From Theodoxus fluviatilis (lineage: Eukaryota > Mollusca > Gastropoda > Cycloneritida > Neritidae): DNA of 26,307 nt. Every line of letters begins with the position of its first letter. Within the stretch, counting starts at the first letter, position 1. The notes below the pieces were generated by a model, which made no database searches, was not told where the DNA came from, and saw nothing but the letters and a program-made list of their open reading frames with translations. The translations under genes and the position numbers were made by a program. Below, piece by piece: positions 18,541 through 26,307 of this stretch. The stretch lies in assembly GCA_034096865.1 (NCBI GenBank), contig JAWQFJ010020118.1:55001-81307 (forward strand), read 5' to 3'.

Positions 18541-18603
18541 GAATGAATGAAAGAATAATGAATTGATAAATTAATGAATAATGAACGAATGAATGAATGA
18601 ATG
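18541..18603. repeat. (GAAT)n imperfect microsatellite
   Basis: GAAT/GAATAATGAA-type units. No coding content. Confidence 0.93.
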
Positions 18604-18632
18604 GAGTCATACGTTTTAGCAGCCTGTGTAGG

Positions 18633-19127
18633 CTATGTAAGGCCATTCAATCTGTTCTCTATGTACTTTACTGTACGATAACGATTGGGACACTGTAAAT
18701 TATTTCCGATTGCTTTTGTTTGTTCAGTTGCTGCTGACTGAATGTATTGACAACTTAGTGCAAACAGGAACTTTACTGCACATTGACTTTTGGACACTTT
18801 GTAGAATATTGTCGATTGCCTCTGTATTGATGGGACTTCTGTTGGCAATAATGTTCCAGGCGTCTTGGGCAGTCCCATCTCCTCTGACAGGCGCTGCGAA
18901 ACTGGGTAGCAGTAGGGTCAGAAGTACTTGCTGCAGATCACCGAATTTTTTGTCTGCACAAAGTTTGCACGACATACGTTCACAGATTGAATCAACTGTC
19001 GATTGAGTGATGAGTCTCGAGGAAATCTATGGATGCCCACTCCATTATCACTTTTCAACGTGCATTCTGCTACGGCACACTGTTTCCAACAACGCTTCCT
19101 CGAAAGGTTTGCCTTGGATGTCGTCAC
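18633..19127 (-). pseudogene. THAP-domain zinc finger, broken copy
   Basis: A THAP domain is a C2CH zinc-coordinating DNA-binding fold found in host regulators and in P-element, Kolobok and related transposases. Seen on the minus strand in one frame: CAVAEC (Cys codon at 19079), then VGIHRFPRDSSLN, then VICSKYF, then a TGA (18920-18918). After the stop the same frame continues with PYCYPVSQRL and LLPTEVPSIQ, resembling the AVPTI box that follows THAP folds. Spacing is C-x4-C-x42-C-x2-Y, within the family range of C-x2-4-C-x35-53-C-x2-H. Odd: the last zinc ligand His is Tyr, the conserved Trp after HRFP is missing, and no ATG precedes it (an in-frame TGA lies three codons upstream of the GTG at 19127). 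Inference: a dead copy, perhaps the N-terminal exon of a transposase or a THAP gene pseudogene. The domain is recognised with good confidence; its parent is unknown. Confidence 0.75.
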
Positions 19128-19429
19128 ACTGTCTCAACGCATTTGCGTTGCGCGTACTTACATCACATCACTTCTGTTTGGGCGGGAATTCCTAAATTTC
19201 CAGGTGAGGTTTTCATACATTAATTAGATAAAAGTGGAATTCGAATATTTGCCTTAAATGAAGACAATGATATATTCATTTACTACTATGTCGACTTTTC
19301 CCCGCATTTTGAGCGAGTGCCCTAGTGGATCTTAAAGGCACGATTTCCCTGATTCGCATTTTACGAATCGTGTACGAAGACGCGGTGGGTCTGTACTGAG
19401 ATTAAAGTGAACCACATAGCTTTTCAATC
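19128..19429. other. Non-coding stretch, nothing firm
   Basis: Short inverted words such as CACGATT and AATCGTG (about 19340-19372) were seen. No gene is recognised. Confidence 0.45.
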
Positions 19430-19443
19430 CCTCTCTGTCTGTG

Positions 19444-19498
<55 letters not shown>

Positions 19499-19631
19499 AT
19501 CTCTCTTTCTCAGTCTGTCTGTCTCTCTCTCTCTGTCTCACTCTTTCTCTCTTTCTCAGTCTCTCTTTCCCAGTCTCTGTTTCTCTCTTTCTGTCTCTCT
19601 CTCTGTCTCTCTCTCTCTGTATATGTCTCTG

Positions 19632-19662
<31 letters not shown>

Positions 19663-19810
19663 TTATATCTCTCTCTATGTATCTCTCTGTTTCTATCCCT
19701 GTGTGTCTCTGTCTCTCTGTCTGTCTCTCTGTCTCTCTCTCTGTCTCTGTCTCTCTCTGTCTCTGTCTCTCTCTCTGTCTCTCTGTCTCTCTGTCTCTCT
19801 GTCTCTCTGA

Positions 19811-19856
<46 letters not shown>

Positions 19857-20184
19857 GACTGCTTGTATGCGATGTTATGCAATGATGATGATCATTCAAC
19901 GGGGTGTGGGCCTATGATTACAGAAAGTTCAAGATCAAGATCAGGTCCTGTCTCTCTCTGTGTCTCCATGTGTGTGTCTCACTCTCTGACTCTCTCTTTC
20001 TCTCTCTCGCTCTCTCTTTCTCTTTCTCTGTCTCTCTCTCTCTCTCTCTCTGTGTGCGTGTGTGTGTGTATGTTTGTCTCTGTCTCTCTGTCTCTCTCTA
20101 TTTCTTTTTCTCTTTCTCTCTATGTGTCTCTCTCTCTTTATATGTCTCTGTCTGCCTCTCTTTTTCTGCTTGCCTCTCTCTCTC

Positions 20185-20216
<32 letters not shown>

Positions 20217-20345
20217 TGTGTGCGTGTGTGTGTGTATGTTTGTCTCTGTCTCTCTGTCTCTCTCTATTTCTTTTTCTCTTTCTCTCTATGTGTCTCTCTC
20301 TCTCTCTTTATATGTCTCTGTCTGCCTCTCTCTTTTTCTGCCTGC

Positions 20346-20391
<46 letters not shown>

Positions 20392-20398
20392 CTATCTG

Positions 20399-20486
<88 letters not shown>

Positions 20487-20502
20487 ACTATCTATCTATC
20501 TC

Positions 20503-20597
<95 letters not shown>
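19430..20597. repeat. Large pyrimidine-rich microsatellite block
   Basis: (TCTG)n, (TC)n and mixed CT runs (19430-19854) are followed by a 95-base unique island (about 19855-19950). Further CT runs with two GTGTGCGTGTG islands come next, then (TATC)n (about 20373-20501) and (TGTC)n (about 20502-20580). The segment around 20051-20200 is duplicated at about 20215-20370 with a period of 166-172 bases. The 431-codon forward frame and its siblings are Ser/Leu/Cys repeat translations, not genes. Almost all purines are on the minus strand, so triplex (H-DNA) formation is possible. Confidence 0.97.
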
Positions 20598-20977
20598 GTA
20601 GTGAGGCTAAAGGTCATTATGGAGATATTAAGTCTGATTCACCTTCAAACGAGACCGGGTTCAGTATCACCCTATCATCGTGCCTCAAGATTTAGCACAT
20701 AGGAAAATGAGACTAGAAGACATTCGCAAGGTCATTGAGGCAGAGAGTTGAGAAACAATTTGCATTAAGCGGCCGCAGTGTAATTTGCAGGCTTGCGAAA
20801 TATTACCGTTACCGCAATCAGCCGTTACACCAACACAAGAGAATTGTTCTCAGACTCGTTCTGCAACTTCAAGCATTAGAAATGAATACAATTTAAATGG
20901 AATACAATTTCCATATTGCATGTAGTTGCGTATATTGAATTAGATCAAAACGACATAACATGCAGGTAACATTTAAT
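20598..20977. other. Non-coding stretch, nothing recognised
   Basis: Unique sequence between the microsatellite block and the SINE tail. It begins with TGTAGTGAGGCT, which resembles the visible LTR edge at 26113 for 12 bases only. Confidence 0.45.
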
Positions 20978-21165
20978 GTTGTTGTTGTTGTTGTTGCATA
21001 CCTGGGCTAAACACTCCCAGGATCACCCAAGTGGGTGAGATGATTGCGTGTGTGACTGTTTTTGAACATCCCGCCATATAGGCAGCCACACTCTGTCTTC
21101 AGGGGATTTGATCTCTGTCTCCAAAGAATGCCAGTTGTTATGTTAGGAGCTTACCACGGCTGAAG
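20978..21165 (-). mobile_element. tRNA-derived SINE, gastropod-type, (AAC)6 tail
   Basis: Seen on the minus strand: GATCAAATC (21113-21105) fits box B (GWTCRANNC). Next comes GTGTGGCTGCCTATATGGCG, then CCTGGGAGTGTTTAGCCCAG, and finally six AAC units (GTT on the plus strand, 20978-20995). Known, from memory: a common gastropod SINE has a body with GGCTGCCTACATGGCGGGG, GTGGGAGTTTCAGCCCACG-like words and a 3-base repeat tail. The 5' tRNA-like head probably reaches about 21165; box A is unclear. It has no coding capacity and is moved by a partner LINE in trans. Confidence 0.6.
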
Positions 21166-21669
21166 ATAATCCCCACATAACAGTACAACATAACAACATT
21201 TTGCTGTAGCCTTGGTTTTTGGCTGGAGTCAACAAATAACAACAGCCTTTATTGCTAACTACAACTACTCTGGGACCTAGATCTAAAATAAGTGTATTTG
21301 TCTGCTTACCGAACATGCACGACAAAACAAATGCACACGACCACAAAATATGGTTCCATCAGATTACAAAGCACACCCATTTCAAGTCCGCAAGTCCATT
21401 TGCAGCAAGTCGTTTTATTAGTCCAAGCCAGGTAAAAAATCACAAAATCACACCAAACAAAAGTAATGTTCATGTGTCAACCCCACTGCTGCAACCAACA
21501 CGTTCTAACTGCTTTCGCTTACAAGTTCCAATCACATTAAGGGTCACATAGACTGAGCTGCACGGGCTATTTTAGTGACACCTTACTTGTAAGGGAAAAT
21601 GCCATAAGCCAATAAGAGTTCAATCGATCCAGTCCAGTCTGGTAAACCTACAGGTAAGAATCATGTTGA
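21166..21669. other. Region 3' of the LTR element's pol, no LTR seen
   Basis: It lies downstream of pol on the minus strand, where a polypurine tract and 3' LTR are expected. I find neither an obvious minus-strand purine tract nor similarity to the LTR edge at 26113-26307. No other gene is recognised. Confidence 0.45.
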
Positions 21670-23060
21670 CTAATGGCTCATGAGCTCTCCATACCATTCC
21701 GGTGGTTGCCCCGCTGTCCGGCGGTCAGTACGTCTGGTGGACATATTGTTTGCCATCCCGTGAGGGCCAACAGGAGCGGGTATGTCCAAGTGCAGATCTG
21801 GTCTTGGTTGAGCTAGTTGTAGATCCACTCGATTAAGTGATTTCACGGCTCCACCCGTGATTGGTTGTACCTCGTACACAGATGGATTCCCATGGGGCTG
21901 CCTAACCACCATGTGCAGGACAGATCCCCAGATATCCTGGAATTTGTTCCGGCCCTGCACCCACCGGTTTCTCACAAACACATAATCTCCAGGGCTCAGG
22001 GCAGGTAGAGGCACAATGTGGCGTTATGCCTCTGTTCCCTGCTGGCTGCTGCTTCGGTTTGGATGGCGGCGGCGCGGCTATGTGCTTCTAAAAGCCGTGC
22101 CCGATGATTATTTGTCCACTCTACGGGTCCCGCTCCGTCAGCTCTCGGCTTTTGAACACCCAGCAGTACGTCAATCGGGAGCCGTGGGTCTTGACCGAAA
22201 AGCAAGAAGTACGGCGATATACCAGTGGTGGAATGTGCACCAAAGACGGCAGATAGTCCGGCCAGTGACGCTTTATCTCCGGTGGAAGGCTGCGCAGTAA
22301 GGCATGCATAGTCCTGTTAAACCGTTCGCACTGGCCGTTTCCTTCGGGAAGGGGTGGTATGATTTTTCTTGACTCCGTATAGATCACAAAACTGTGCAAT
22401 CAGCGCTGATTCAAAGTTCCTACCCTGATCAGAATGAATGCGCTGGGGCACTCCGAACTTGACAAACCACTCCTGGTGAAATATTTAAGCCGTCGTTTTG
22501 GCTCTCTGATCCTTTGTAGGAATGGCTTATGAGACCTTCGTGAAGACACCAGTCATTACTATGACATTCTCCCGACCATCTGAGGCTGGTTCGAGAACAG
22601 GGAAGTCGATGGCTATGACATCAAATGGTTTGGAGGCAGTCAGGTGTCCCATCACCGTTTTGCCCTTGGGTTGGCGGTTCTTCGCGCACCTTTCGCATGT
22701 TTCAATGTAGTGTTTGATATCATCATGCATTCTCGGCCAGTATCCACGCTGCATCACGATGTCTGTGGTTCTTTGGATTCCCTGATATCCCATATCATCG
22801 TGTGCTGCGAACAGTACACTATACCTCAGCGTTGCGAGTATAACGATCTGCTCAAGCGCACCAAGCCGAGGACTCTTCACCCGACGGTAGAGCACACCTT
22901 CTCGCAATGTTAACCTGTCTCGCTGACAGCACATGCTTCTGTGTTCGGGAGAGGGATTTTCAATCGGGGTTTGGCCAATTCTTAATGATATTTCCAAAGA
23001 CTGTATCTTGTTGTTGCAATTTCTGGAGATTTCCGGTGTGATAGTTTGGAACCAGTTCAC
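21670..23060 (-). pseudogene. pol: Integrase, broken
   Basis: It inserts the element cDNA into host DNA. Seen: an N-terminal zinc region with AAHDDMGYQGIQRT and HYIETCERC, where the second His of the HHCC set appears as Tyr. The catalytic core has AIDFPVLEPASDG (first Asp), HSDQGRNFES (second Asp) and [11 protein letters not shown] (Glu), so the D,D,E residues persist. Breaks: TAA stops at about 22527 and 22476, a frameshift between the second Asp and the Glu (about 22370), and another near 22200. The C-terminal part, LSPGDYVFVRNRWVQG, is an SH3-like/GPY-type tail ending at a stop at 21672-21670. No chromodomain is recognised. Confidence 0.9.
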
Positions 23061-23249
23061 GAGCTTCGCCTAGTAAATCACATGTGGCAGTGGTAAAACA
23101 AATCGCATTTATTTCCGCACACCGCACTTCCTGGGTGCAAGCAATGTGTGCGGGCATGCAAGACCTCTTCTGTTCAGTGCTCGGTCTTCTAGGAAGCCTA
23201 GAGATAGCATCAGCTGGGTTGGTTTTCCCAGGCCGATATCTGATTTCAC

Positions 23250-24390
23250 AGTCGAACTGGTCCAGAGCGGCACTCCAACGCTGCTCAATTGCCCCTAGTT
23301 TTGCCCGTCCCAGATGAACTAGCGCGTTGTTGTCAGTGAGCACAGCGCACTTGTTTCCAATGAGGTAATGAAGGAATGTCTCAGTCACCGCCCACTTCAA
23401 AGCCAGCTACTCGATTTTAAAACTGCTGGAACTGGCAGGGTTTTTCTCGGCGTTCTTCGTTTTTCGGCTGGCGTATGCCACCACTCGGGTTTCCCCATCA
23501 GGTTGTTCTTGTGACAAGATAGCTCCCAGCCCGTCGTTTCTGGCATCTATTTCCAGCAGGAACGGGCGACTGAAGTCAGCGAAACCCAAGACTTCAGCTC
23601 CGGTGAGAGCGTCCTTTAATCCTTGGAAAGCTGCAGAGTGTTTGTCAGTCCAGTAGTCGGATATGGGAACCTGCTTCACCTTAACTTTCTTCCCGCCTCC
23701 CCGTTGCCTAATCAGCTCATGCAGTGGTCCAGCTATTTGGGCAAACCCCTTTACAAACCGTCTGTAGTAGCTCGCGAAGCCAATGAAGGACCTGAGTTCA
23801 GTGGTTGTTTGTGGCGTGGGCCAGGTTTGCACAGCCTCCGTCTTCTCCTGCTGACAGCCAATCTCTTCCGCCGATATGGTATGGCCGAGGTAAGTCACTT
23901 CTTTCCTCAGAAGATGACATTTCCGCAGTTTGAGTTTCAACCCAGACTCCCTAATACGGGTAAATAGACGATCCAGGTGCTCTAGATGCTCCTCAAAGGT
24001 ACGACAACACAAGGAGGTCATCGAGGTAAACGAGGAGGAAGTCGAAGATAAAGTCGGACATCACATTTTGCATGAGACGTTGGAAAGTAGCCGGGGCCGT
24101 AGCCAGTCCAAAAGGCATCCTCGTATTTTCGTAGAGCCCAAAAGGTGTTGTGAAAGCTGTTTTGTGTTGGTCTGCCGGATCCATCGCGATCTGGTGGTAA
24201 CCGCTAGCGAGATCTAACGTTGAGAAATACTGAGCACATGAGAGAGAGGCAAAGGATTCTAAAAGGCGGGGAAGAAGATAGGCATTGCGCGCCGTCTTGG
24301 CATTCAGGCGGCGATAATCCACGCACATCCGTATGGTCTGGTCCCGTTTCCCGTTGCCTTTACTTGCTGCACAAACAATGGGTTTGAACC
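23250..24390 (-). pseudogene. pol: Reverse transcriptase and RNase H, broken
   Basis: It copies genomic RNA into DNA and degrades the RNA strand. Seen: RT motifs RMCVDYRRLNAKT, FSTLDLASGYHQI with the first catalytic Asp, TPFGLYENTRMPFGL, and YLDD at 24028-24017. A frameshift follows directly (about 24010). The palm/connection continues as TYLGHTISAEEIG and SFIGFASYYRRFVKGF. The RNase H domain has LLEIDARNDGLGAIL (first Asp), then a TAG at 23406-23404 in place of a residue just after SFKIE, then LTDNNALVHL and NPADAISRLP. The four acidic RNase H residues are all visible. The N-terminal fingers appear deleted. Identification as Ty3/gypsy RT is very sure. Confidence 0.93.
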
Positions 24391-24769
24391 TTGTGGAGAT
24401 ACAAAATTCAGTTCCTGATTGTCTATAGGCTCTCCTTCTACCAGCACAGCGACTCTTGTCTTCGGTTTCAGTACGACAGCCGTCGGCGTGATGTTTACAA
24501 CCCGTACGTACCTAAGTTCCCGCTTATCCCCAGTTAGTGTGGAGACGACAATAAGTCCACCCGGCAAGGGCTCCTGTAAAGGCTCTGCAATCAAGGGTCT
24601 AGTAGACGGAGGGCTGGTGATGGGAACGCACAGTATTGACTCTCCTGGAATGCACACAGGTTGTCTACCTGCTACCCGTGCAAAAGCAGTCACAGGCTTT
24701 CTCTCCGCTTTGATGTTACTGATTCGTGTACTAGTTTCCCTATTGGCTGTGTATCGGACTTCTCCAATG
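24304..24769 (-). pseudogene. pol: Protease-RT linker of pol with downstream deletion junction
   Basis: One open frame on the minus strand encodes a region typical of the segment after protease in some animal gypsy elements, with CIPGESILCVPI and GGLIVVSTL. It ends near NQELNFVSPQ (about 24400). The frame then runs out of register with the RT, which starts almost immediately in another frame (PIVCAASKGNGKRDQTIR, about 24385-24330). The conserved N-terminal RT segment normally lying between (a basic-Pro stretch and G-I-x-x-S-x-SPW) is not found, suggesting an internal deletion close to 24385. Confidence 0.65.
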
Positions 24770-24925
24770 ATGCGTACTTTCCCAGTACATTCATGCCGAG
24801 TAGCGCAGGTCCTTTTCCGGAAAGTGTTTTCTGGACCAAGTTTCAGACACTGTTGACACTTCACTACCTGTGTCCAGCAGAGCTCTCACCGTGACTCCTC
24901 CAAGTATTACCTCCGCCACTGGGCA
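24700..24925 (-). pseudogene. pol: Aspartic protease, split over three frames
   Basis: It would cleave the Gag-Pol polyprotein. Seen: the active-site motif LLDTGSEVST, with the DTGS codons at 24874-24863. The later flap/hydrophobic motif LLGMNVLG is at about 24803-24780 in a second frame. The following linker, GKVRIIGEVRYT, is readable in a third frame (the one open down to 24304). Thus at least two frameshifting indels lie between 24860 and 24770. The catalytic Asp is intact but the fold could not be made as one chain. The single-Asp protease acts as a homodimer in this family. Confidence 0.8.
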
Positions 24926-24933
24926 CTTTCAGA

Positions 24934-26016
24934 TCATTCGTGTGGTGGCATCCCCCTTCCTGGCCTTTCTTTCACCGCCCGCCGTCCGGCCGTGTACTGC
25001 GGGGAAGGTCTGTTTCCCTGAGTGGGGTCTCGATTGGGTCGGTTTTGGGCGGTTTGGGTGCCGTTCCGCTGGCTACTCGAATCATACCGGCCGCGTTGTG
25101 GACAATCAAACTGAAAATGGCCTAGCTGGTGGCACTTGTAGCACTCCACTTCCTCGATAGGGGTTCGTCGTCGCTGTCGGGGATGTTGGCGTTTTGGCTT
25201 CAAGCTAGCCACTTCCATGATGAGCTGCTCCACCGACTGTTGCAGGGCTTTGATGGTGTCTTGCATCGCATTGGCACTGGACACGCTCGCCTGCACAGAC
25301 TGCACAGTGACAGGTAGGGCGGCAGCTGTGTTCCAGTCGCGCTCCAGGCGGGAGGCTGTCTGTCGCAGAGCGGGGAAATCCGCTCGACCAGTCTCCACCT
25401 GACGTGCTAACACACTCTTCATTTTCCAGCGGAGCTGACCCGGATTGAGGCCTTCTATGAAAGCTTCGCAGAAGGTGTGCTCACTGATGTCTTCCCATCT
25501 AGCCGTCTTGGAAATCAGCCTGGCTCGCAGGTTGTCCAGAGCTAGGACGTAGTCCAGCGTAGGCTCGTTCGCTCCCTGCTTCCTTCTGAAAAACTGTGAG
25601 CGCAGCGCTGCAGCGGACCGGGAGTCGCCGAACTCCTTAACGATCACATCACAGACCTTATCCAATGTATTCTTTTGGCTGCTTGGAAGCCTCATCACCA
25701 GTCAACGAACCCATCTCTCCAGATAAGAGTGGATAAAGTCCGCGGCTTGAAGGGGAGAGAGATTCATCGCCCCGACAGCTGATTTCACTTCCTCCACCCA
25801 GTCTTTGGCGTCCAGCAGGTCGTCATCACCGTCTCCCCGGAACACTCGGAAGCGACGCTCAGTATGAGAGGGAACTGGTACGTGGATATACTGGATGACA
25901 GGCTCTGGTGTTTCCTCCATCGTTGAGTCCAAATTCACATGATCTTCCATTTCCACGTCTTCCCTTTTAGCGTGCTCCTGGGGCTGCAACAGGATCTCCT
26001 CGTCGCTGTCATACAT
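24934..26016 (-). pseudogene. gag: gag polyprotein (capsid/nucleocapsid), one in-frame stop
   Basis: Structural protein that would package the element RNA in cytoplasmic particles. Seen: an ATG at 26016-26014 in the context CACC-ATG-T, followed by an acidic N-terminus. The frame is broken by a TGA at 25704-25702, then continues in the same frame from 25698 to a TGA at 24936-24934. A basic stretch, RQHPRQRRRTPIEE, precedes the nucleocapsid knuckle CYKCHQLGHFQFDC, a C-x2-C-x4-H-x4-C motif (about 25141-25100), and a Gln/Asn/Arg-rich tail. The capsid-like helical region is residues 100-250. It is about 360 codons including the stop, an ordinary length for gypsy gag. Protease follows in another frame, which in some families reflects programmed frameshifting and here may also be decay. 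Confidence 0.88.
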
Positions 26017-26092
26017 GGTGTGCTTTTCTCACCCTGGTAGTGGAGACTGGCTTAACGCATGACTTGTCTACTGCATCATTTGTCTTGCCACG

Positions 26093-26110
26093 ATCCCACC
26101 GCTGTAACCA
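26093..26110 (-). promoter_or_regulatory. Primer binding site, tRNA-Leu-like
   Basis: On the minus strand the 18 bases TGGTTACAGCGGTGGGAT start two bases after the LTR edge. They are complementary to a tRNA 3' end ATCCCACCGCTGTAACCA. Animal tRNA-Leu ends in ATCCCACCGCTGCCACCA, differing at two positions (from memory). This would prime minus-strand DNA synthesis. Confidence 0.6.
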
Positions 26111-26112
26111 AA

Positions 26113-26307
26113 TGTAGTGGGGCTCGGATTAGCCAAGCGTCTTTTTTTTCTTCTTTTTTTGTTATAATAATTTTTATTCAGAAAGGGGAGTGTACACATA
26201 CATCTGACCAAAACTTTTCACAACAGTAAAAAAAAGATAATTTAAAAAAAATATTTAATTTAAAAAAATAATATATATAATAAATAATAATAATAAGTGA
26301 TAAATAA
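26113..26307 (-). repeat. 5' LTR, 3' part (runs off the window)
   Basis: On the minus strand the LTR would end CCCCACTACA at 26113, fitting the TG...CA rule. AATAAA (about 26179-26174) followed by an A-rich stretch (about 26160-26144) could be the polyadenylation signal with U5 after it. The A-rich stretch could instead be the poly-A end of a different retrocopy inserted into the LTR. The rest to 26307 is AT-rich. Confidence 0.55.

Larger units (their letters stand above)
21670..26307 (-). mobile_element. Decayed Ty3/gypsy LTR retrotransposon
   Basis: The order in its own direction is 5' LTR end (26307-26113), primer binding site (26110-26093), gag (26016-24934), protease (about 24925-24700), RT and RNase H (about 24400-23250), integrase (about 23060-21670). 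The order protease, RT, RNase H, integrase defines Ty3/gypsy (Metaviridae) rather than Copia. No envelope frame is seen between integrase and 21670. Many frames are broken, so the copy cannot move by itself. The left end is uncertain because no 3' LTR is visible. Confidence 0.9.

Noticed and set aside
20598..20620. TGTAGTGAGGCT as the edge of a 3' LTR matching TGTAGTGGGGCT at 26113
   Set aside because: Similarity stops after 12 bases, whereas LTRs of one element should align throughout. Chance is more likely unless a later insertion replaced the rest.
19407..20702. 431-codon forward frame rich in Ser, Leu, Cys and Val
   Set aside because: It is a translation of CT/CTGT/TATC repeats, and similar frames exist in all three registers. 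There is no protein signal.
20978..21165. A functional tRNA gene at the box B match
   Set aside because: No cloverleaf or clear box A, and a SINE body and tail follow.

Overview
This is a metazoan nuclear genomic window made of transposable-element remains and simple-sequence repeats. I see no intact host gene, rRNA, tRNA or CRISPR array. The setting looks molluscan, probably a marine gastropod: a tRNA-derived SINE with an AAC tail at 20978-21165 has the body I associate with gastropod genomes, an L2-like LINE ends in an ATT tail, and long AC/GT, CTGT/TATC and GGCA microsatellites cover roughly 2.7 kb. The species assignment is inference from memory, not a search.

Left part (1-6500): a decayed LINE reverse transcriptase 3' end (190-830), an AC/GT microsatellite with a 70-bp duplication, and a 5'-truncated L2/CR1-like LINE with an uninterrupted 740-codon frame (1296-3515) plus its 3' end (to about 3767). 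Next come a dispersed repeat (about 4130-4440) with a diverged inverted relative at 17481-17574, and a complete non-autonomous DNA transposon of 1214 bp (5165-6378). That transposon has perfect 24-bp terminal inverted repeats and a TAA target duplication, the signature of PIF/Harbinger.

Middle part (6500-19430): mostly non-coding sequence with many microsatellites. It also holds a fold-back element (12228-12734) built of two direct modules and one inverted module, flanked by the 8-bp direct repeat GTCCTGTG. Other items are the 3' end of a second LINE type with a terminal C2H2 finger (minus strand, 14487-14640), a tRNA-SINE-like repeat (16490-16640), and a broken THAP-domain sequence (minus strand, 18633-19127).

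Right part (19430-26307): a 1.1-kb pyrimidine-rich microsatellite block, the SINE, and a decayed Ty3/gypsy LTR retrotransposon on the minus strand. In its own direction the retrotransposon shows the end of the 5' LTR, a tRNA-Leu-like primer binding site, gag with a CCHC knuckle, protease, RT-RNase H, and integrase. It carries several stops and frameshifts and an apparent deletion of the N-terminal RT fingers. No 3' LTR is recognisable in the window.

The genes do not form an operon or pathway. The shared theme is nested and abutting mobile elements. The items most worth following are the fold-back element, the Harbinger-like MITE, the dispersed repeat pair with a coding-like frame, and the THAP relic.
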